NCBI RefSeq assembly: GCF_000519205.1
Contig: NZ_JAFB01000004.1
Coordinates: 341,269 to 405,268 of the forward strand
Length of the DNA: 64,000 bases
DNA from: Amycolatopsis taiwanensis DSM 45107
GTDB lineage: Bacteria; Actinomycetota; Actinomycetes; Mycobacteriales; Pseudonocardiaceae
Direction: 5' to 3'
The position numbers and the translations under genes were made by a program. Each line of letters opens with the position of its first letter. The first letter of the stretch is position 1. Below the pieces are notes generated by a model that saw only the letters and a program-made list of their open reading frames with translations, did no database searches and was not told where the DNA came from. Below are positions 1 through 7,813 of the stretch, piece by piece.

Positions 1-1
1 C

Positions 2-556
2 GACCTGGCCGCAGTGCTCGCCGGTGCCATCGCCGAGGTCGCCGCGAAGCACGACCTGAAGCCCGGCGCCGCACCGTCGAGCACGGTCGCCATGCTGCGC
101 TGGACGGCGGACCGCGTCGACGGACTCGTGCTCGCCGACAGTCCAATCGTCGCGTTTGGACAGTCCGGACCCAGCGTGCTCGCCGACGACCGGCTGGCAA
201 CCTTGCGGCGCAAGGGAAGGCTGTCCAGCGAAGCGCGGGTCCGTGCGCTACGTAACACAGAGGACGGCTTCTGGGTGGCGGAAGCCGACCCGACGGCGGC
301 CCGGCATGCAGTTCGCCGAAGCTGGCCGCGCAACGAGGTCGACACCGTTCTGCTGGCCACCGACGGGGTCGCCGTCGCCGTCGACGACTACCGCATCCTG
401 GACTGGTCACAGCTGCTGGAAATCGGTCGCACGCAAGGACTTTCCGCCGTCCTGGACACCGTGCGCGCCGCCGAGGCCGGCGATCCCGGCTGCCTGCGCT
501 GGCCCCGCGCCAAGCCGCACGACGACCAGGCCCTGATCATGGTGGACTTCCGCTAA
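2..556 (+). CDS. PP2C-like protein phosphatase, 3' part only
   Basis: The reading frame is open to the left edge, so the N-terminus lies outside the window; about 184 residues are visible. The end resembles the C-terminal half of PP2C-family Ser/Thr phosphatases: a hydrophobic strand followed by ATDG (DTVLLATDGVAV), and HDDQALIMVDF close to the end, which matches the conserved Asp-Asp metal-site strand of the family. The first metal motifs (RxxxED, DGxG) would be upstream and cannot be checked. A GTG at 14 lies in frame but is probably internal. Function as a phosphatase is inferred from these C-terminal motifs only. Confidence 0.6.
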   Translation, partial: DLAAVLAGAIAEVAAKHDLKPGAAPSSTVAMLRWTADRVDGLVLADSPIVAFGQSGPSVLADDRLATLRRKGRLSSEARVRALRNTEDGFWVAEADPTAARHAVRRSWPRNEVDTVLLATDGVAVAVDDYRILDWSQLLEIGRTQGLSAVLDTVRAAEAGDPGCLRWPRAKPHDDQALIMVDFR

Positions 557-609
557 AGACTGTTTCGAAGTGGTTTGCGTGGCGGTGCCGGTAGCGGACG
601 TCCCACCGC

Positions 610-626
610 AAGCGGCTCGGCCGCTT
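610..626. terminator. Hairpin after the phosphatase gene
   Basis: Perfect 7-bp inverted repeat AAGCGGC/GCCGCTT with a TCG loop, followed by TTTGAAA. It lies 54 bases after the phosphatase stop and before the next gene, so it is a plausible intrinsic terminator without a long U-run. Confidence 0.45.
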
Positions 627-734
627 TGAAACACCACCCAGTACGTGTCCGTCCGCACACACCCTCGGAACAACAGGGAAAGATCAGGGAGTTTCCCGGA
701 TCACCGGTGAGCCCGCGCCAGACAGGCTCAGCGC

Positions 735-1391
735 ATGGGGATTTCGCAGCAAGAACGCAACAGAGCCGCCACGAAATTCTGGCTGTTCGCCGCCGCCGCG
801 GCCATCTGCTGGGCGGTTGTGACCATGGCCATCCTGCTCGTGGTCAGCTCGCACGATCCGCTCTTCGACACGCTGTCCAGCTACGCCTTCACCGATCACG
901 GCGACGGAATGCTGGCGAAGAGCATTCTGTCACTCGCCGCCGGCTCGCTCGCCCTGCTCATCGCGCTGCGCGCCGCCGGAATCGTGATCTCCCGCACCAG
1001 TTTCGTGCTGTTCGGCACCTGGTCGCTCGGATTGGTCGTCGCCGCGCTTTTCCCGGCCAGCTATCCCGAGCACCCCAATGCCTTCAGCGGCGTAGTCCAC
1101 CAGTATTCGGCCGTGCTCGCACTGGTCAGCCTGCCCGTGCTCGGCTGCTCGCTGCTCAGCCGGTTTTCCGACATGCCGCTCACGTGGCTCACCGTGGCCG
1201 CCGGAGGCGGCCTGTTGATGTTCGCGATCAGTTTGCTCTGGCCGTCGCTGATCCCGTTCGGCATCGTTCAGCGAGCAGCACTGGCGGTAGACGTGGCCCT
1301 GCTCGGACGCCTGCTGATGCTGGTCCGTTCCCGGGTGCGCAACCAGCCGGTCAGCAGCGGCCTCCTGGCCCAGGGCGGTCTCAAGCAGTGA
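735..1391 (+). CDS. DUF998 integral membrane protein
   Basis: A 218-residue protein with about six hydrophobic segments. The stretch FDTLSSYAFTDHGDG after the first membrane helix, and the later ASYPEHPNAFSGVVHQYSA, are typical of DUF998 proteins, whose function is unknown. The ATG at 735 follows a purine-poor leader without a strong Shine-Dalgarno. The gene converges on the F420 oxidoreductase gene and overlaps its 3' end by 11 bases. A second DUF998 gene lies at 30220-31023 and a decayed copy at 33181-33310, so the family is expanded here. Confidence 0.75.
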   Translation: MGISQQERNRAATKFWLFAAAAAICWAVVTMAILLVVSSHDPLFDTLSSYAFTDHGDGMLAKSILSLAAGSLALLIALRAAGIVISRTSFVLFGTWSLGLVVAALFPASYPEHPNAFSGVVHQYSAVLALVSLPVLGCSLLSRFSDMPLTWLTVAAGGGLLMFAISLLWPSLIPFGIVQRAALAVDVALLGRLLMLVRSRVRNQPVSSGLLAQGGLKQ

Positions 1392-1824
1392 GCCGGAAAA
1401 CGGGAAAATTGGGGGCGACGTCGCGAACCGTCTCGTCGGGCGAGTCGGCCTTCAAGCCCTCGAAGAATCGCCCGACCTCCCATGCCCACTTCTCGAGGTA
1501 GGTACGCAGCACCGGCATCTTCTCGTCGTCGGAAAGTTCGACGGCGTGGAAGGTCTCGCAACGCCGGCCGAGCCGCAGTTGCCCTTCCCCGGCGACCCGG
1601 AGGTTACGCACCCACTGCGTGTGGCCGCGCGGGGCGACCAGATACCGCTCACCGTCGACGACCAGCAGGTTCACCGGGGTGGACCGCAGTTCGCCGGACT
1701 TGCGCCCGCGGACGTAGAGCATCCGGGTGCCCAGCAGGCTGACGCCATGCTTGGCCAGCCAGCCGACCGCGCGGTGGAAGACGTTCTCGCCCTTGCCCGA
1801 CCTGACGTAGCGAAGCTCGTTCAT
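1381..1824 (-). CDS. Deazaflavin (F420)-dependent nitroreductase family protein
   Basis: This 147-residue protein belongs to the DDN/Rv3547-like nitroreductase family, which uses reduced F420 as hydride donor. Visible signatures are the strand YVRGRKSGELRSTPVNLL, which in the family binds the cofactor phosphate region, and later APRGHTQWVRNLR. I chose the ATG at 1824 because AAAGGAGAAG sits directly upstream; a longer reading frame extends through the divergent promoter. It is transcribed away from the TetR gene at 1946, with an inverted-repeat operator between them, so repression by that TetR protein is likely. The substrate is unknown. Confidence 0.85.
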   Translation of the reverse strand: MNELRYVRSGKGENVFHRAVGWLAKHGVSLLGTRMLYVRGRKSGELRSTPVNLLVVDGERYLVAPRGHTQWVRNLRVAGEGQLRLGRRCETFHAVELSDDEKMPVLRTYLEKWAWEVGRFFEGLKADSPDETVRDVAPNFPVFRLTA

Positions 1825-1838
1825 GATCTTCTCCTTTT

Positions 1839-1907
1839 CGAGAGCACTGATCTCATTTGAGACCAGTGAACACGAGGGTGGAGGCGAAGTCAAGAGCAGT
1901 GCTCTCG
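1839..1907. promoter_or_regulatory. Divergent operator region between F420 oxidoreductase and TetR genes
   Basis: Two overlapping symmetries are visible. Positions 1845-1868 form a 24-bp near-perfect palindrome, CACTGATCTCA then TT-spaced TGAGACCAGTG, with one mismatched pair. CGAGAGCACTG (1839-1849) recurs as its reverse complement at 1897-1907; AGAGCAGTGCTCT (1893-1905) is itself palindromic. Two sites flanking the divergent start regions fit autoregulation by the TetR protein and control of the oxidoreductase. Confidence 0.65.
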
Positions 1908-1945
1908 AATTTGTCTATCGATCTGATTCCTGGCACCATGGCTGC

Positions 1946-2638
1946 ATGAGCGCGATCCGAACCGCCCGAGACCGGGCCCGCGCCGAGCTGACCCGAGAGA
2001 TCAAGGACGAAGCCCGCCGCCAGCTTGCCGAGGTCGGCGCGCACGGGCTGTCTCTCCGCGCGGTTTCGCGCGAGCTGGGCATGGTGTCCTCAGCCCTGTA
2101 CCGGTACTTCCCGAGTCGCGATCACCTGCTGACCGCGCTGATCGTGGACGCGTACAACGCCATCGGCGAAGCCGTCGAGACCGCCGACCCCGGTCCCGAT
2201 ACACCGTCCCGGCAGCGCTGGAAGCGCGTATGGCACGCCACCCGCGCCTGGGCGCGCGAGCACCCGCACGAGTATTCCCTGATCTACGGTTCACCGGTGC
2301 CCGGCTACCAGGCGCCGGCGGACACCATCGCCCCGGCCGGGCGCGTCGCCATGGTGCTGTTGCGGGTCGCGGGCTCCGGCCCGCTGAAACCACCGCCCAG
2401 CCCGCCGCTGCCGCCGGAGCTGCGCGAGCAGGCCAGGCAGCTGATCGACACGCTGGGTCTGCGGGGCACCGAAGCGGACATGGCCCGGCTGATCATCGCC
2501 TGGACACAGCTGTACGGCGCGATCAGCTTCGAGTTGTACGGCCAGTACACGAACGTGGTCGAACCGGCCGACGCGTTCTTCGCCTACCTGACCGAGCACA
2601 TGGCCAACTTCGTCGGGTTGCCGGGCGAGGCCGAGTAG
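1946..2638 (+). CDS. TetR/AcrR-family transcriptional regulator (WHG C-terminal type)
   Basis: The 230-residue protein has a TetR helix-turn-helix near residues 30-70 (GLSLRAVSRELGMVSSALYRYF) and a C-terminal half with the WKRVWHATRAWAREHP pattern typical of the WHG-type TetR C-terminal domain. The frame is open further upstream, but ATG 1946 begins the usual TetR N-terminal helix, so I use it. It is divergent from the F420-dependent oxidoreductase, and the palindromes at 1839-1907 are its probable binding sites. The ligand is unknown. Its stop lies 4 bases before the end of the convergent small membrane protein gene. Confidence 0.85.
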   Translation: MSAIRTARDRARAELTREIKDEARRQLAEVGAHGLSLRAVSRELGMVSSALYRYFPSRDHLLTALIVDAYNAIGEAVETADPGPDTPSRQRWKRVWHATRAWAREHPHEYSLIYGSPVPGYQAPADTIAPAGRVAMVLLRVAGSGPLKPPPSPPLPPELREQARQLIDTLGLRGTEADMARLIIAWTQLYGAISFELYGQYTNVVEPADAFFAYLTEHMANFVGLPGEAE

Positions 2639-2642
2639 GCGG

Positions 2643-2912
2643 TCAACCCGGCTCCCCGCGACGCTTGCGATGCACGACCCAGGCCAGGTCGGCGACGCAA
2701 CCGCCGGCGACGACCGACAGCAGGATGGTCTCCCACCAGATTCCGTAGTGCGCGAACAGAATCGCCGCGCCGACGCACAACAGCACCGACAGGGCGGCGA
2801 GCCAGATCCGCAGGGTCAGCGCGCTGTAGGCGGGGGCCGCGCCACCGTAACCCGAGGTGGGGTCGTGATAGCCGGGCAAGCCCCGTTCGTACTCTTCACG
2901 ACTCCTCTTCAT
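2643..2912 (-). CDS. Small two-helix membrane protein, DUF6343-like
   Basis: An 89-residue protein with a charged N-terminus, then two hydrophobic helices (about residues 35-55 and 60-80) and a basic tail HRKRRGE. The SALTLRIWLA stretch before the first helix resembles the ARSALRLRL pattern of actinobacterial DUF6343 proteins, but the match is weak. The frame extends far upstream through the neighbouring divergent gene; ATG 2912 is chosen because it gives a compact membrane protein and lies in the intergenic space. No function can be assigned. Confidence 0.55.
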   Translation of the reverse strand: MKRSREEYERGLPGYHDPTSGYGGAAPAYSALTLRIWLAALSVLLCVGAAILFAHYGIWWETILLSVVAGGCVADLAWVVHRKRRGEPG

Positions 2913-2992
2913 GCCTGAGTAGTACCCGCCAAGCGGTGAAAGCGAACGCCGACGTGTCGCTGAAGACCGGCATTGGCGTGCAGACTGGATTG

Positions 2993-3799
2993 ATGAGTCA
3001 CCCGAGCAGCCGGACGGACCGGCACCTGCAGGTCGTGCCGGACCGGCCGGTGCGCCGGCCGGATCCGGTCGCGGTGGGCCGAGACCTGCTCGGCCGGGTG
3101 GACCCGTGGGACGCGGAGAGGGCGGCAGCGTCGTATCTCGCCGACGCCGAAGGCGCGGGCCGGCTCCCGCGAGTGTGGACCGACGACATCCCGGCGCTGG
3201 AACGGGCCGCGAGCAGAGGCGCGCTGGCGATGCTGCTGGCGGTCGGCTCCGTCGCCGGCGACGAGCGCGGTGAACCGGCATCGGCCGCGGCGGGCCGGCT
3301 CACCGCGGCCGGGGTCCGGCCGCCGCCCTGGGCCGGCGAACTGTCCCATCCGATCGAGGCCCTGGACGCCTGGCGGCTGTGTTGGGCCGACGGGCTGACG
3401 AGCGCGCTGAACTGCACCTTCCACCGCGCGGCGCGGTCGCACTCGCTGGTCGTGCTCGTCGATCATCTCGACGGCGACATCGCCACCGACATCCTCGAGT
3501 TCGACGACAGCGGGCTGGCCGAGACCATCGGCAGACTTGCCGCCCGTGGCCAGGTCACCCTCGAAACGCCCGGCCAGGCCGTCGTCCGCGCCGACATGGA
3601 ACAAGCCCTGCGCACGCGCGCCGAGCGCGACCGGACCGGGGTGGGGTGCCGGTCGCTGGGTGCGGAGATCACCGGCGGCGAGGTGCCCGGCTTCCCCGCG
3701 ATGACCTGGCTGTTGCGTGCCCGGCTGCCGCACATGGGCACCCGCTACGCCCCGCGTCCCAACCTGTCGTTGTTATCGGGTGAGTCCATTAAGGACTAG
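2993..3799 (+). CDS. Conserved hypothetical protein, 268 residues
   Basis: A soluble protein of about 268 residues, with no membrane segment or signal peptide. I do not recognise a named domain. The middle is rich in short helices with Ala/Arg/Asp, and it contains LVVLVDHLDGDIATDILEFDD, which reads like a buried beta strand followed by acidic residues. ATG 2993 is preferred; an in-frame GTG at 2936 would add 19 residues. It is divergent from the small membrane protein gene, with 80 bases between the two starts. It ends just before two degenerate 21-bp repeat units. Confidence 0.55.
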   Translation: MSHPSSRTDRHLQVVPDRPVRRPDPVAVGRDLLGRVDPWDAERAAASYLADAEGAGRLPRVWTDDIPALERAASRGALAMLLAVGSVAGDERGEPASAAAGRLTAAGVRPPPWAGELSHPIEALDAWRLCWADGLTSALNCTFHRAARSHSLVVLVDHLDGDIATDILEFDDSGLAETIGRLAARGQVTLETPGQAVVRADMEQALRTRAERDRTGVGCRSLGAEITGGEVPGFPAMTWLLRARLPHMGTRYAPRPNLSLLSGESIKD

Positions 3800-3843
3800 C
3801 GACTTGTCCACAATGGCCGGTTGACGAGCCGGCGTCGCAAATG

Positions 3844-3900
3844 CGCAACTCACCGCATTGAACCGGTAACTCAGTTGCCTGAACCCGGAACTCGCCTGCC
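3844..3900 (+). repeat. Two to three degenerate 21-bp repeat units (GAACCGG-type)
   Basis: Units start GAACCGGTAACTC (3860) and GAACCCGGAACTC (3881), 21 bases apart, with a partial unit before them. They match the consensus of the large arrays near 19.8 and 61.9 kb. They lie between a hypothetical gene and a GntR gene. Confidence 0.65.
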
Positions 3901-4001
3901 CCATTCGGGTGGGCAATTTTCTGTTGCTCACCTGCGCTACCTGTCGCGGCAGGTTGCGACCATGGAATTTCCACAGTTCAGCACAGTTCTACTTTCTCCG
4001 C

Positions 4002-4337
4002 GTGCCCATTAGTAATTTCGACCCCGGCGACACACCGGGATACATCTATGAACGGATGGCGGACCACATCGCCACCCGGATCAATGCGGGCGAACTCGCG
4101 CCGCACAAACCGTTGCCGGCCGAGCGCCGGCTCGCGGAGGAGTATGGGGTTTCCCTGGGCACCGCCCGCCGGGCGACCGAACTCCTGCGCGAGCGTGGGC
4201 TCGTCGTGACGCTTCGTTCCAAGGGAACGTTCGTCGCCGATGTCAGAGGAGAGAAGAAATGTTACCCACCCACCGGTGAATCCACCGGGCAACCGGAAAG
4301 CGACCCGTGGGGCGGTGAACCGCCCCTGATCGCCTGA
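4002..4337 (+). CDS. GntR-family winged-helix regulator, short form
   Basis: The 111-residue protein carries a GntR helix-turn-helix: YIYERMADHIATRINAGELAP, then LPAERRLAEEYGVSLGTARRA and GLVVTLRSKGTFV, the usual recognition helix and wing. After the DNA-binding domain only about 30 polar residues follow, so it lacks an effector domain, like the small YtrA/actinobacterial GntR proteins that often accompany mobile or plasmid functions. I use GTG 4002; the frame is open upstream but without domain content. It converges on an XRE regulator across a hairpin. Confidence 0.75.
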   Translation: MPISNFDPGDTPGYIYERMADHIATRINAGELAPHKPLPAERRLAEEYGVSLGTARRATELLRERGLVVTLRSKGTFVADVRGEKKCYPPTGESTGQPESDPWGGEPPLIA

Positions 4338-4345
4338 GGAAGCCG

Positions 4346-4383
4346 AAGGTCACCTCACGGCGCACGCGCCGCCGGGTGACCTT
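4346..4383. terminator. Bidirectional terminator between GntR and XRE genes
   Basis: Inverted repeat AAGGTCACC (4346-4354) and GGTGACCTT (4375-4383) around a GC-rich inner stem. It sits exactly between two convergent stop codons (4337 and 4394). Confidence 0.7.
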
Positions 4384-4393
4384 TGGCCACAGC

Positions 4394-4762
4394 CTATCCG
4401 CCGAACTCTTTCCGGTGCAGGTCGCGGACTTTCTCCTCGATCCCGGCCACCCGCTCGAGGAGTTCACGCAACAGGTCCCGGGTGCCGCCGGCCCCGTTCG
4501 ACGAGTCGTCGGGCGCCTGGAATTCGGGCGGCGGTTGCCCGCTCTTGACGGCATCGAGATGGTCCGCGTGCCATTCCAGCGCGGTGGACAACGCACGCAG
4601 AGTGCGCTTGCCGCGCCGGCGTTGCACGGTGTTGTATTCAAGTTCTCGTATGGTGGCGGGCGCGATGTTCGAGCGACGGGCCAGTTCTTCCTGAAGGAGG
4701 TCGAGTTCGAGCATGCGATCGCGAATTGCCTTCGCCACCGCCGCCCAGTCCGGCTCCGCCAC
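4394..4762 (-). CDS. XRE-family helix-turn-helix regulator
   Basis: About 122 residues. Residues 10-60 form an XRE-type HTH (LQEELARRSNIAPATIRELE) followed by RTLRALSTALEWHADHLDAV, the usual closing helix. The C-terminal third is a predicted coiled coil (RDLLRELLERVAGIEEKVRDLHRKEF) that could mediate oligomerisation. GTG 4762 is chosen because GGGGTGG precedes it and the HTH begins soon after; an ATG at 4828 would add 22 residues without domain content. This small-HTH pattern is common in actinomycetes beside conservons and abortive-type genes, but the target here is unknown. Confidence 0.7.
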   Translation of the reverse strand: MAEPDWAAVAKAIRDRMLELDLLQEELARRSNIAPATIRELEYNTVQRRRGKRTLRALSTALEWHADHLDAVKSGQPPPEFQAPDDSSNGAGGTRDLLRELLERVAGIEEKVRDLHRKEFGG

Positions 4763-5036
4763 GGTCCACCCCTTCGCTTCCGACGAGCTGAACAATCGCC
4801 AATTTTGGCCCGCGCGAGTAAGAGTCATGGTATCGCGGCGGACCGAGATCTGCGCCGAAAATCGCCCGCGACGGACGGTGAACCCACGAAAGAGTGACTA
4901 AATTCGTGGACCGCGCCTCACCCGGGAACGAGGATCGTGCGCGACTCTCCTTCCCTTTCCGCGGTATCCGAGTAAAGATCCAGGGAGAACGGAAAAGTCG
5001 GCACACGCGTCTATTGTCTGGGGGCGGAGGTGGACG

Positions 5037-5780
5037 ATGCTGCGAGCCGTGATGAGTGAGATTGCCAGCGTAGTGACGCATCTGGCGCGTTACCCCACCG
5101 CGGTCGGTCGTCGGTGGACGATCGCGGCCCCCGCACCTCCCACCGTGCTCGAACGGCCGCTGGTGGTGTTACCGGGACTCGCCGACAACGCCGCCATCTT
5201 CACCGAGCTCCGGCGCGCCCTGCCCGGACCGGTCGTGTCGTTCGGATACAGCCCGCTGATCGGTGACGTACGGGTGGCGGCGGGCCAGCTCGCCGAGCAG
5301 ATCGAAGAGCTGTGCGCGGTCGCCGGAGTGTCCACGGTGGACGTGGTCGGGCACAGCCTCGGTGGCCTGATCGCGCGGTATTACGTGCAACGCCTCGGCG
5401 GACACCGCCGCGTGCACCACACGGTGACGATCGCGACGCCACACCGTGGAACCGTGACGGCCTGGCTGCTGTCGCCGCTACCGCTGGTCCGCCAGCTGCG
5501 GCCGGGCAGCGATCTGTTCGAAGAGCTGACCGAGCCGGCGCCGGAGTGCACCGCCCGGTTCGTGACGTTCTCCAGCACCGCCGACGCGCTGATCCTGCCG
5601 GCTCGCAACGCCCAGCTCGAACATCCCGACCTGACCGTGCGCAACGTGGTGATCGCCGACGTGGGCCACCTGGCGCTGGCCGCGGACCGGGACGTTATCG
5701 CGGAGATCCGTGCGCTGCTCGTACCGGAGTCGCCGGCCGAGGAACTGCGCAGCGCTACCACCGTGCCCCGCTCCGCCTGA
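5037..5780 (+). CDS. Alpha/beta hydrolase, lipase/PGAP1-like
   Basis: The 247-residue protein has the alpha/beta-hydrolase lipase core: oxyanion strand PLVVLPGLADNAAIF near residue 45, nucleophile elbow VDVVGHSLGGLIARYYVQ (GHSLGG, Ser about 110), a TPHRGT segment that is characteristic of triacylglycerol-lipase/PGAP1-type acyl hydrolases, and a late VGHLALA with the probable catalytic His. There is no convincing signal peptide, so it is probably intracellular or membrane-associated. The ATG follows GGAGGTGGACG. It likely hydrolyses an acyl ester; the substrate is unknown. Confidence 0.8.
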   Translation: MLRAVMSEIASVVTHLARYPTAVGRRWTIAAPAPPTVLERPLVVLPGLADNAAIFTELRRALPGPVVSFGYSPLIGDVRVAAGQLAEQIEELCAVAGVSTVDVVGHSLGGLIARYYVQRLGGHRRVHHTVTIATPHRGTVTAWLLSPLPLVRQLRPGSDLFEELTEPAPECTARFVTFSSTADALILPARNAQLEHPDLTVRNVVIADVGHLALAADRDVIAEIRALLVPESPAEELRSATTVPRSA

Positions 5781-5944
5781 AACGCATAACGCTGCTGGCT
5801 TCGAGGGCATCCGCACCAGCACACCGCCAGGCGAGTGGCCGGCCGTCGGTTGTGGAGCGCATCCCGATGGAACGGGATTGACGCGGCCATACCACGAGCG
5901 ACAGCGGGTGGCTGTCAAGCTCGCGGTATAGCTCTTCGTCCCGG

Positions 5945-6307
5945 TCAGGACTTCTGCTTGGCCAGTTCCTGACGCACGTGCTCCATGTCGACCTCGCGGG
6001 CCTTGCCGATCAACTCTTCCAACGCCGGCTCGGGGAGCGCACCCGGCTGCGAGTACAGCACCACGCCGTCGCGCACGATCATCAACGTCGGGATCGACGA
6101 GATCCCGAACGCGCCCGCCAGCTCCTGCTGGGCCTCGGTGTCCACCTTCCCGAACACCACGTCCTCATGGCGCTGGGACGCACTCTCGAACACCGGCGCG
6201 AACATGCGGCACGGGCCGCACCACGACGCCCAGAAGTCGACCAGCACCATGCCGGGCTGCCCGACCACGTCGTCGAAGTTGTCCTTGGTCAGCTCGACCG
6301 TCGCCAT
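5945..6307 (-). CDS. trxA: Thioredoxin
   Basis: A 120-residue single-domain thioredoxin. The active site WCGPC is at residues 29-33 (VLVDFWASWCGPCRMF), and the cis-proline is in SSIPTLMI. It is a cytoplasmic disulfide reductase, presumably reduced by thioredoxin reductase encoded elsewhere. ATG 6307 follows GAGGAGACGG; the TTG just before it is not needed. The C-terminus is somewhat longer than E. coli TrxA, with a charged helix ending in QELAKQKS, a feature of some actinobacterial thioredoxins. It stands alone; a 22-bp repeat array follows upstream of its promoter. Confidence 0.93.
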   Translation of the reverse strand: MATVELTKDNFDDVVGQPGMVLVDFWASWCGPCRMFAPVFESASQRHEDVVFGKVDTEAQQELAGAFGISSIPTLMIVRDGVVLYSQPGALPEPALEELIGKAREVDMEHVRQELAKQKS

Positions 6308-6350
6308 CAACCGTCTCCTCTCATACCCGCTGGGGTATCTCTACCAACGC

Positions 6351-6454
6351 TTCCCGCGAGTCCCACATTCCCGTCCCGCGAGTCCCACATTCCCGTCGCG
6401 CGAGTTCGCCCTTCCCGTCGCGCCTGCCGCCACTCCCGTCGCATGAGTTTCTCC
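6351..6454 (-). repeat. About five tandem 22-bp repeats (GACGGGAATGTGGGACTC type)
   Basis: Read on the minus strand, the unit is GACGGGAATGTGGGACTCGC with two variable bases, repeated at 22-base spacing and degenerating to one side. The same 22-mer family is found on the plus strand at 52307-52416. It lies between the thioredoxin promoter and the tRNA-Ser gene. Confidence 0.7.
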
Positions 6455-6611
6455 GCCCGGGGCCCTGAGTTCCCGACCGCGGCGGCCTCCGGCGACCGTT
6501 CCCGGGATCCACTGGCCGCTTGACTGGTTTCGGATCGGTTATCCCCCGGCGATCATCGCAGCTCAGACCCAGTAGCCCCAGGTCAGAGGCCACTCTGCTA
6601 CCCTCTCCCAC

Positions 6612-6701
6612 GGAGGATTGGCCGAGCGGCCTAAGGCGCACGATTGGAAATCGTGTTGGGTGTTAAAGCCCTCACGGGTTCGAATCCCGTATCCTCCGCC
6701 A
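6612..6701 (+). tRNA. tRNA-Ser (anticodon GGA)
   Basis: A 90-nt class II tRNA with CCA encoded. The acceptor stem pairs GGAGGAT (6612-6618) with ATCCTCC (6691-6697), discriminator G, then CCA. The anticodon arm is CACGA-TTGGAAA-TCGTG, giving anticodon GGA, which reads UCC and UCU. A long variable arm and GGTTCGAATCC in the T arm are visible. Confidence 0.95.
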
Positions 6702-6712
6702 GCTACCAGCCG

Positions 6713-6750
6713 AAACGCCGGTCACCGTCAGTGCACGGTGGCCGGCGTTT
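6713..6750. terminator. Terminator after tRNA-Ser
   Basis: 16-bp inverted repeat from AAACGCCGG to CCGGCGTTT with one mismatch and a 6-base loop, beginning 11 bases after the tRNA CCA end. Confidence 0.75.
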
Positions 6751-6848
6751 CTGCCGTCCGTCTGAGTTTCCGTCTCAGCTGCACTGGCCAGTCGTGACGT
6801 TGCGGTTGTGGGCCGATGGCGAACCGGGTCTGATCTGTCCGCCAGACG

Positions 6849-6998
6849 ACCGCCACCGCCACCGGGGATCTCGTCTGCGGCATGCGAAGTCGTCTTCCCA
6901 CAGGCACAGCAGATGATGTCGGCCCATCCGGTCTCCTCGCGCAGCTCGCGCTCAACGGCCTGCGGCGGCGACTCACCCGGATAGTTCCGATATCGCAT
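6849..6998 (-). pseudogene. Nudix hydrolase remnant
   Basis: One minus-strand frame reads YPGESPPQAVERELREETGW, which is the second half of a Nudix box (REUXEEXGU). The preceding GG-rich half of the box and the rest of the fold are missing, and the frame runs on into unrelated sequence and the tRNA terminator. It is probably a fragment of a degraded Nudix hydrolase gene stranded between the tRNA and the methyltransferase gene. Confidence 0.5.
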
Positions 6999-7006
6999 GT
7001 GCTCGG

Positions 7007-7744
7007 TCAGGCAGCCGCTTCCTGGGCTTTGCGGGCGAGCAGGTAAACCTCCTGGAACTGCCGTCGGTCGGTGGGCTGAGGCTCGCGAACCATCCGGGCT
7101 ACCTCGGCCAGCTCGAACTTGCGCAGCATCGCGGCGAAGTGATCCGGCGACCACCGATAGGCCGGCACGACCGCGTGATCGAAGACCTGGGTCGGGTGGG
7201 ATGGATCATCGGTGGCCGAAAAGCCGATCAGAAGGTGTCCGCCAGGTGCCAGCACGCGGTGGAACTCCGCCAAGATGACGGGAACTTCTTGTGGCGGAGT
7301 GTGGATGATGGACCAACGTGAGAGTGCGCCGCTCAGCACGCCGTCAGCGATGTCCAGCGCGGTCATCGAGCCCACGTCGAACCGCAGACCCGGATAGCTC
7401 TGCCGAGCCAACTCGATCATCGCGGACGAGGCATCGACGCCGAACGCCGCCAGCCCCAACTCATCCAGATAAGCGGTGATATGACCGGGTCCGCACCCCA
7501 GGTCCGCGACCTGACCGTCGCCACTCGCGCTTACCACCTCGGCGAAGGCACTCAAGATCGCTCGGTCCAGGGGCCGGTCACGCAGTTCGCCGCGAAACAG
7601 CTGCGCATAGGCGGGGGCGGCAGCGTCGTAGCCCTCGCGGGTGGCGCTGAGGGCATCGTGTTCGATCACGTTCGTGACAGTAGTTCCTGAGCCGGGACGA
7701 GCCGAAAGAGGATCTTCACTCCCGCCCGTTCGCCTGGCTGTCAC
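7007..7744 (-). CDS. Class I SAM-dependent methyltransferase
   Basis: About 245 residues. Motif I is VADLGCGPGHITAYL near residue 80, with the acidic motif II residue in FGVDASSAMIELA and the post-I strand GALSRWSIIHTPP, as in methyltransferase domain 11/25 proteins acting on small molecules. The GTG at 7744 opens the longest frame; a GTG about 25 codons further in could be the real start, since the fold begins at ATREGYDAAAPAYAQLF. The substrate is not predictable. It faces away from the tRNA and has no obvious operon partner. Confidence 0.8.
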   Translation of the reverse strand: MTARRTGGSEDPLSARPGSGTTVTNVIEHDALSATREGYDAAAPAYAQLFRGELRDRPLDRAILSAFAEVVSASGDGQVADLGCGPGHITAYLDELGLAAFGVDASSAMIELARQSYPGLRFDVGSMTALDIADGVLSGALSRWSIIHTPPQEVPVILAEFHRVLAPGGHLLIGFSATDDPSHPTQVFDHAVVPAYRWSPDHFAAMLRKFELAEVARMVREPQPTDRRQFQEVYLLARKAQEAAA

Positions 7745-7813
7745 CAGTTCAGAGAAGCTGCCCGATGCTGCACGTCAACCGGAAGATGCTCGGCCGGCAG
7801 CTGCTCGGCTTGG

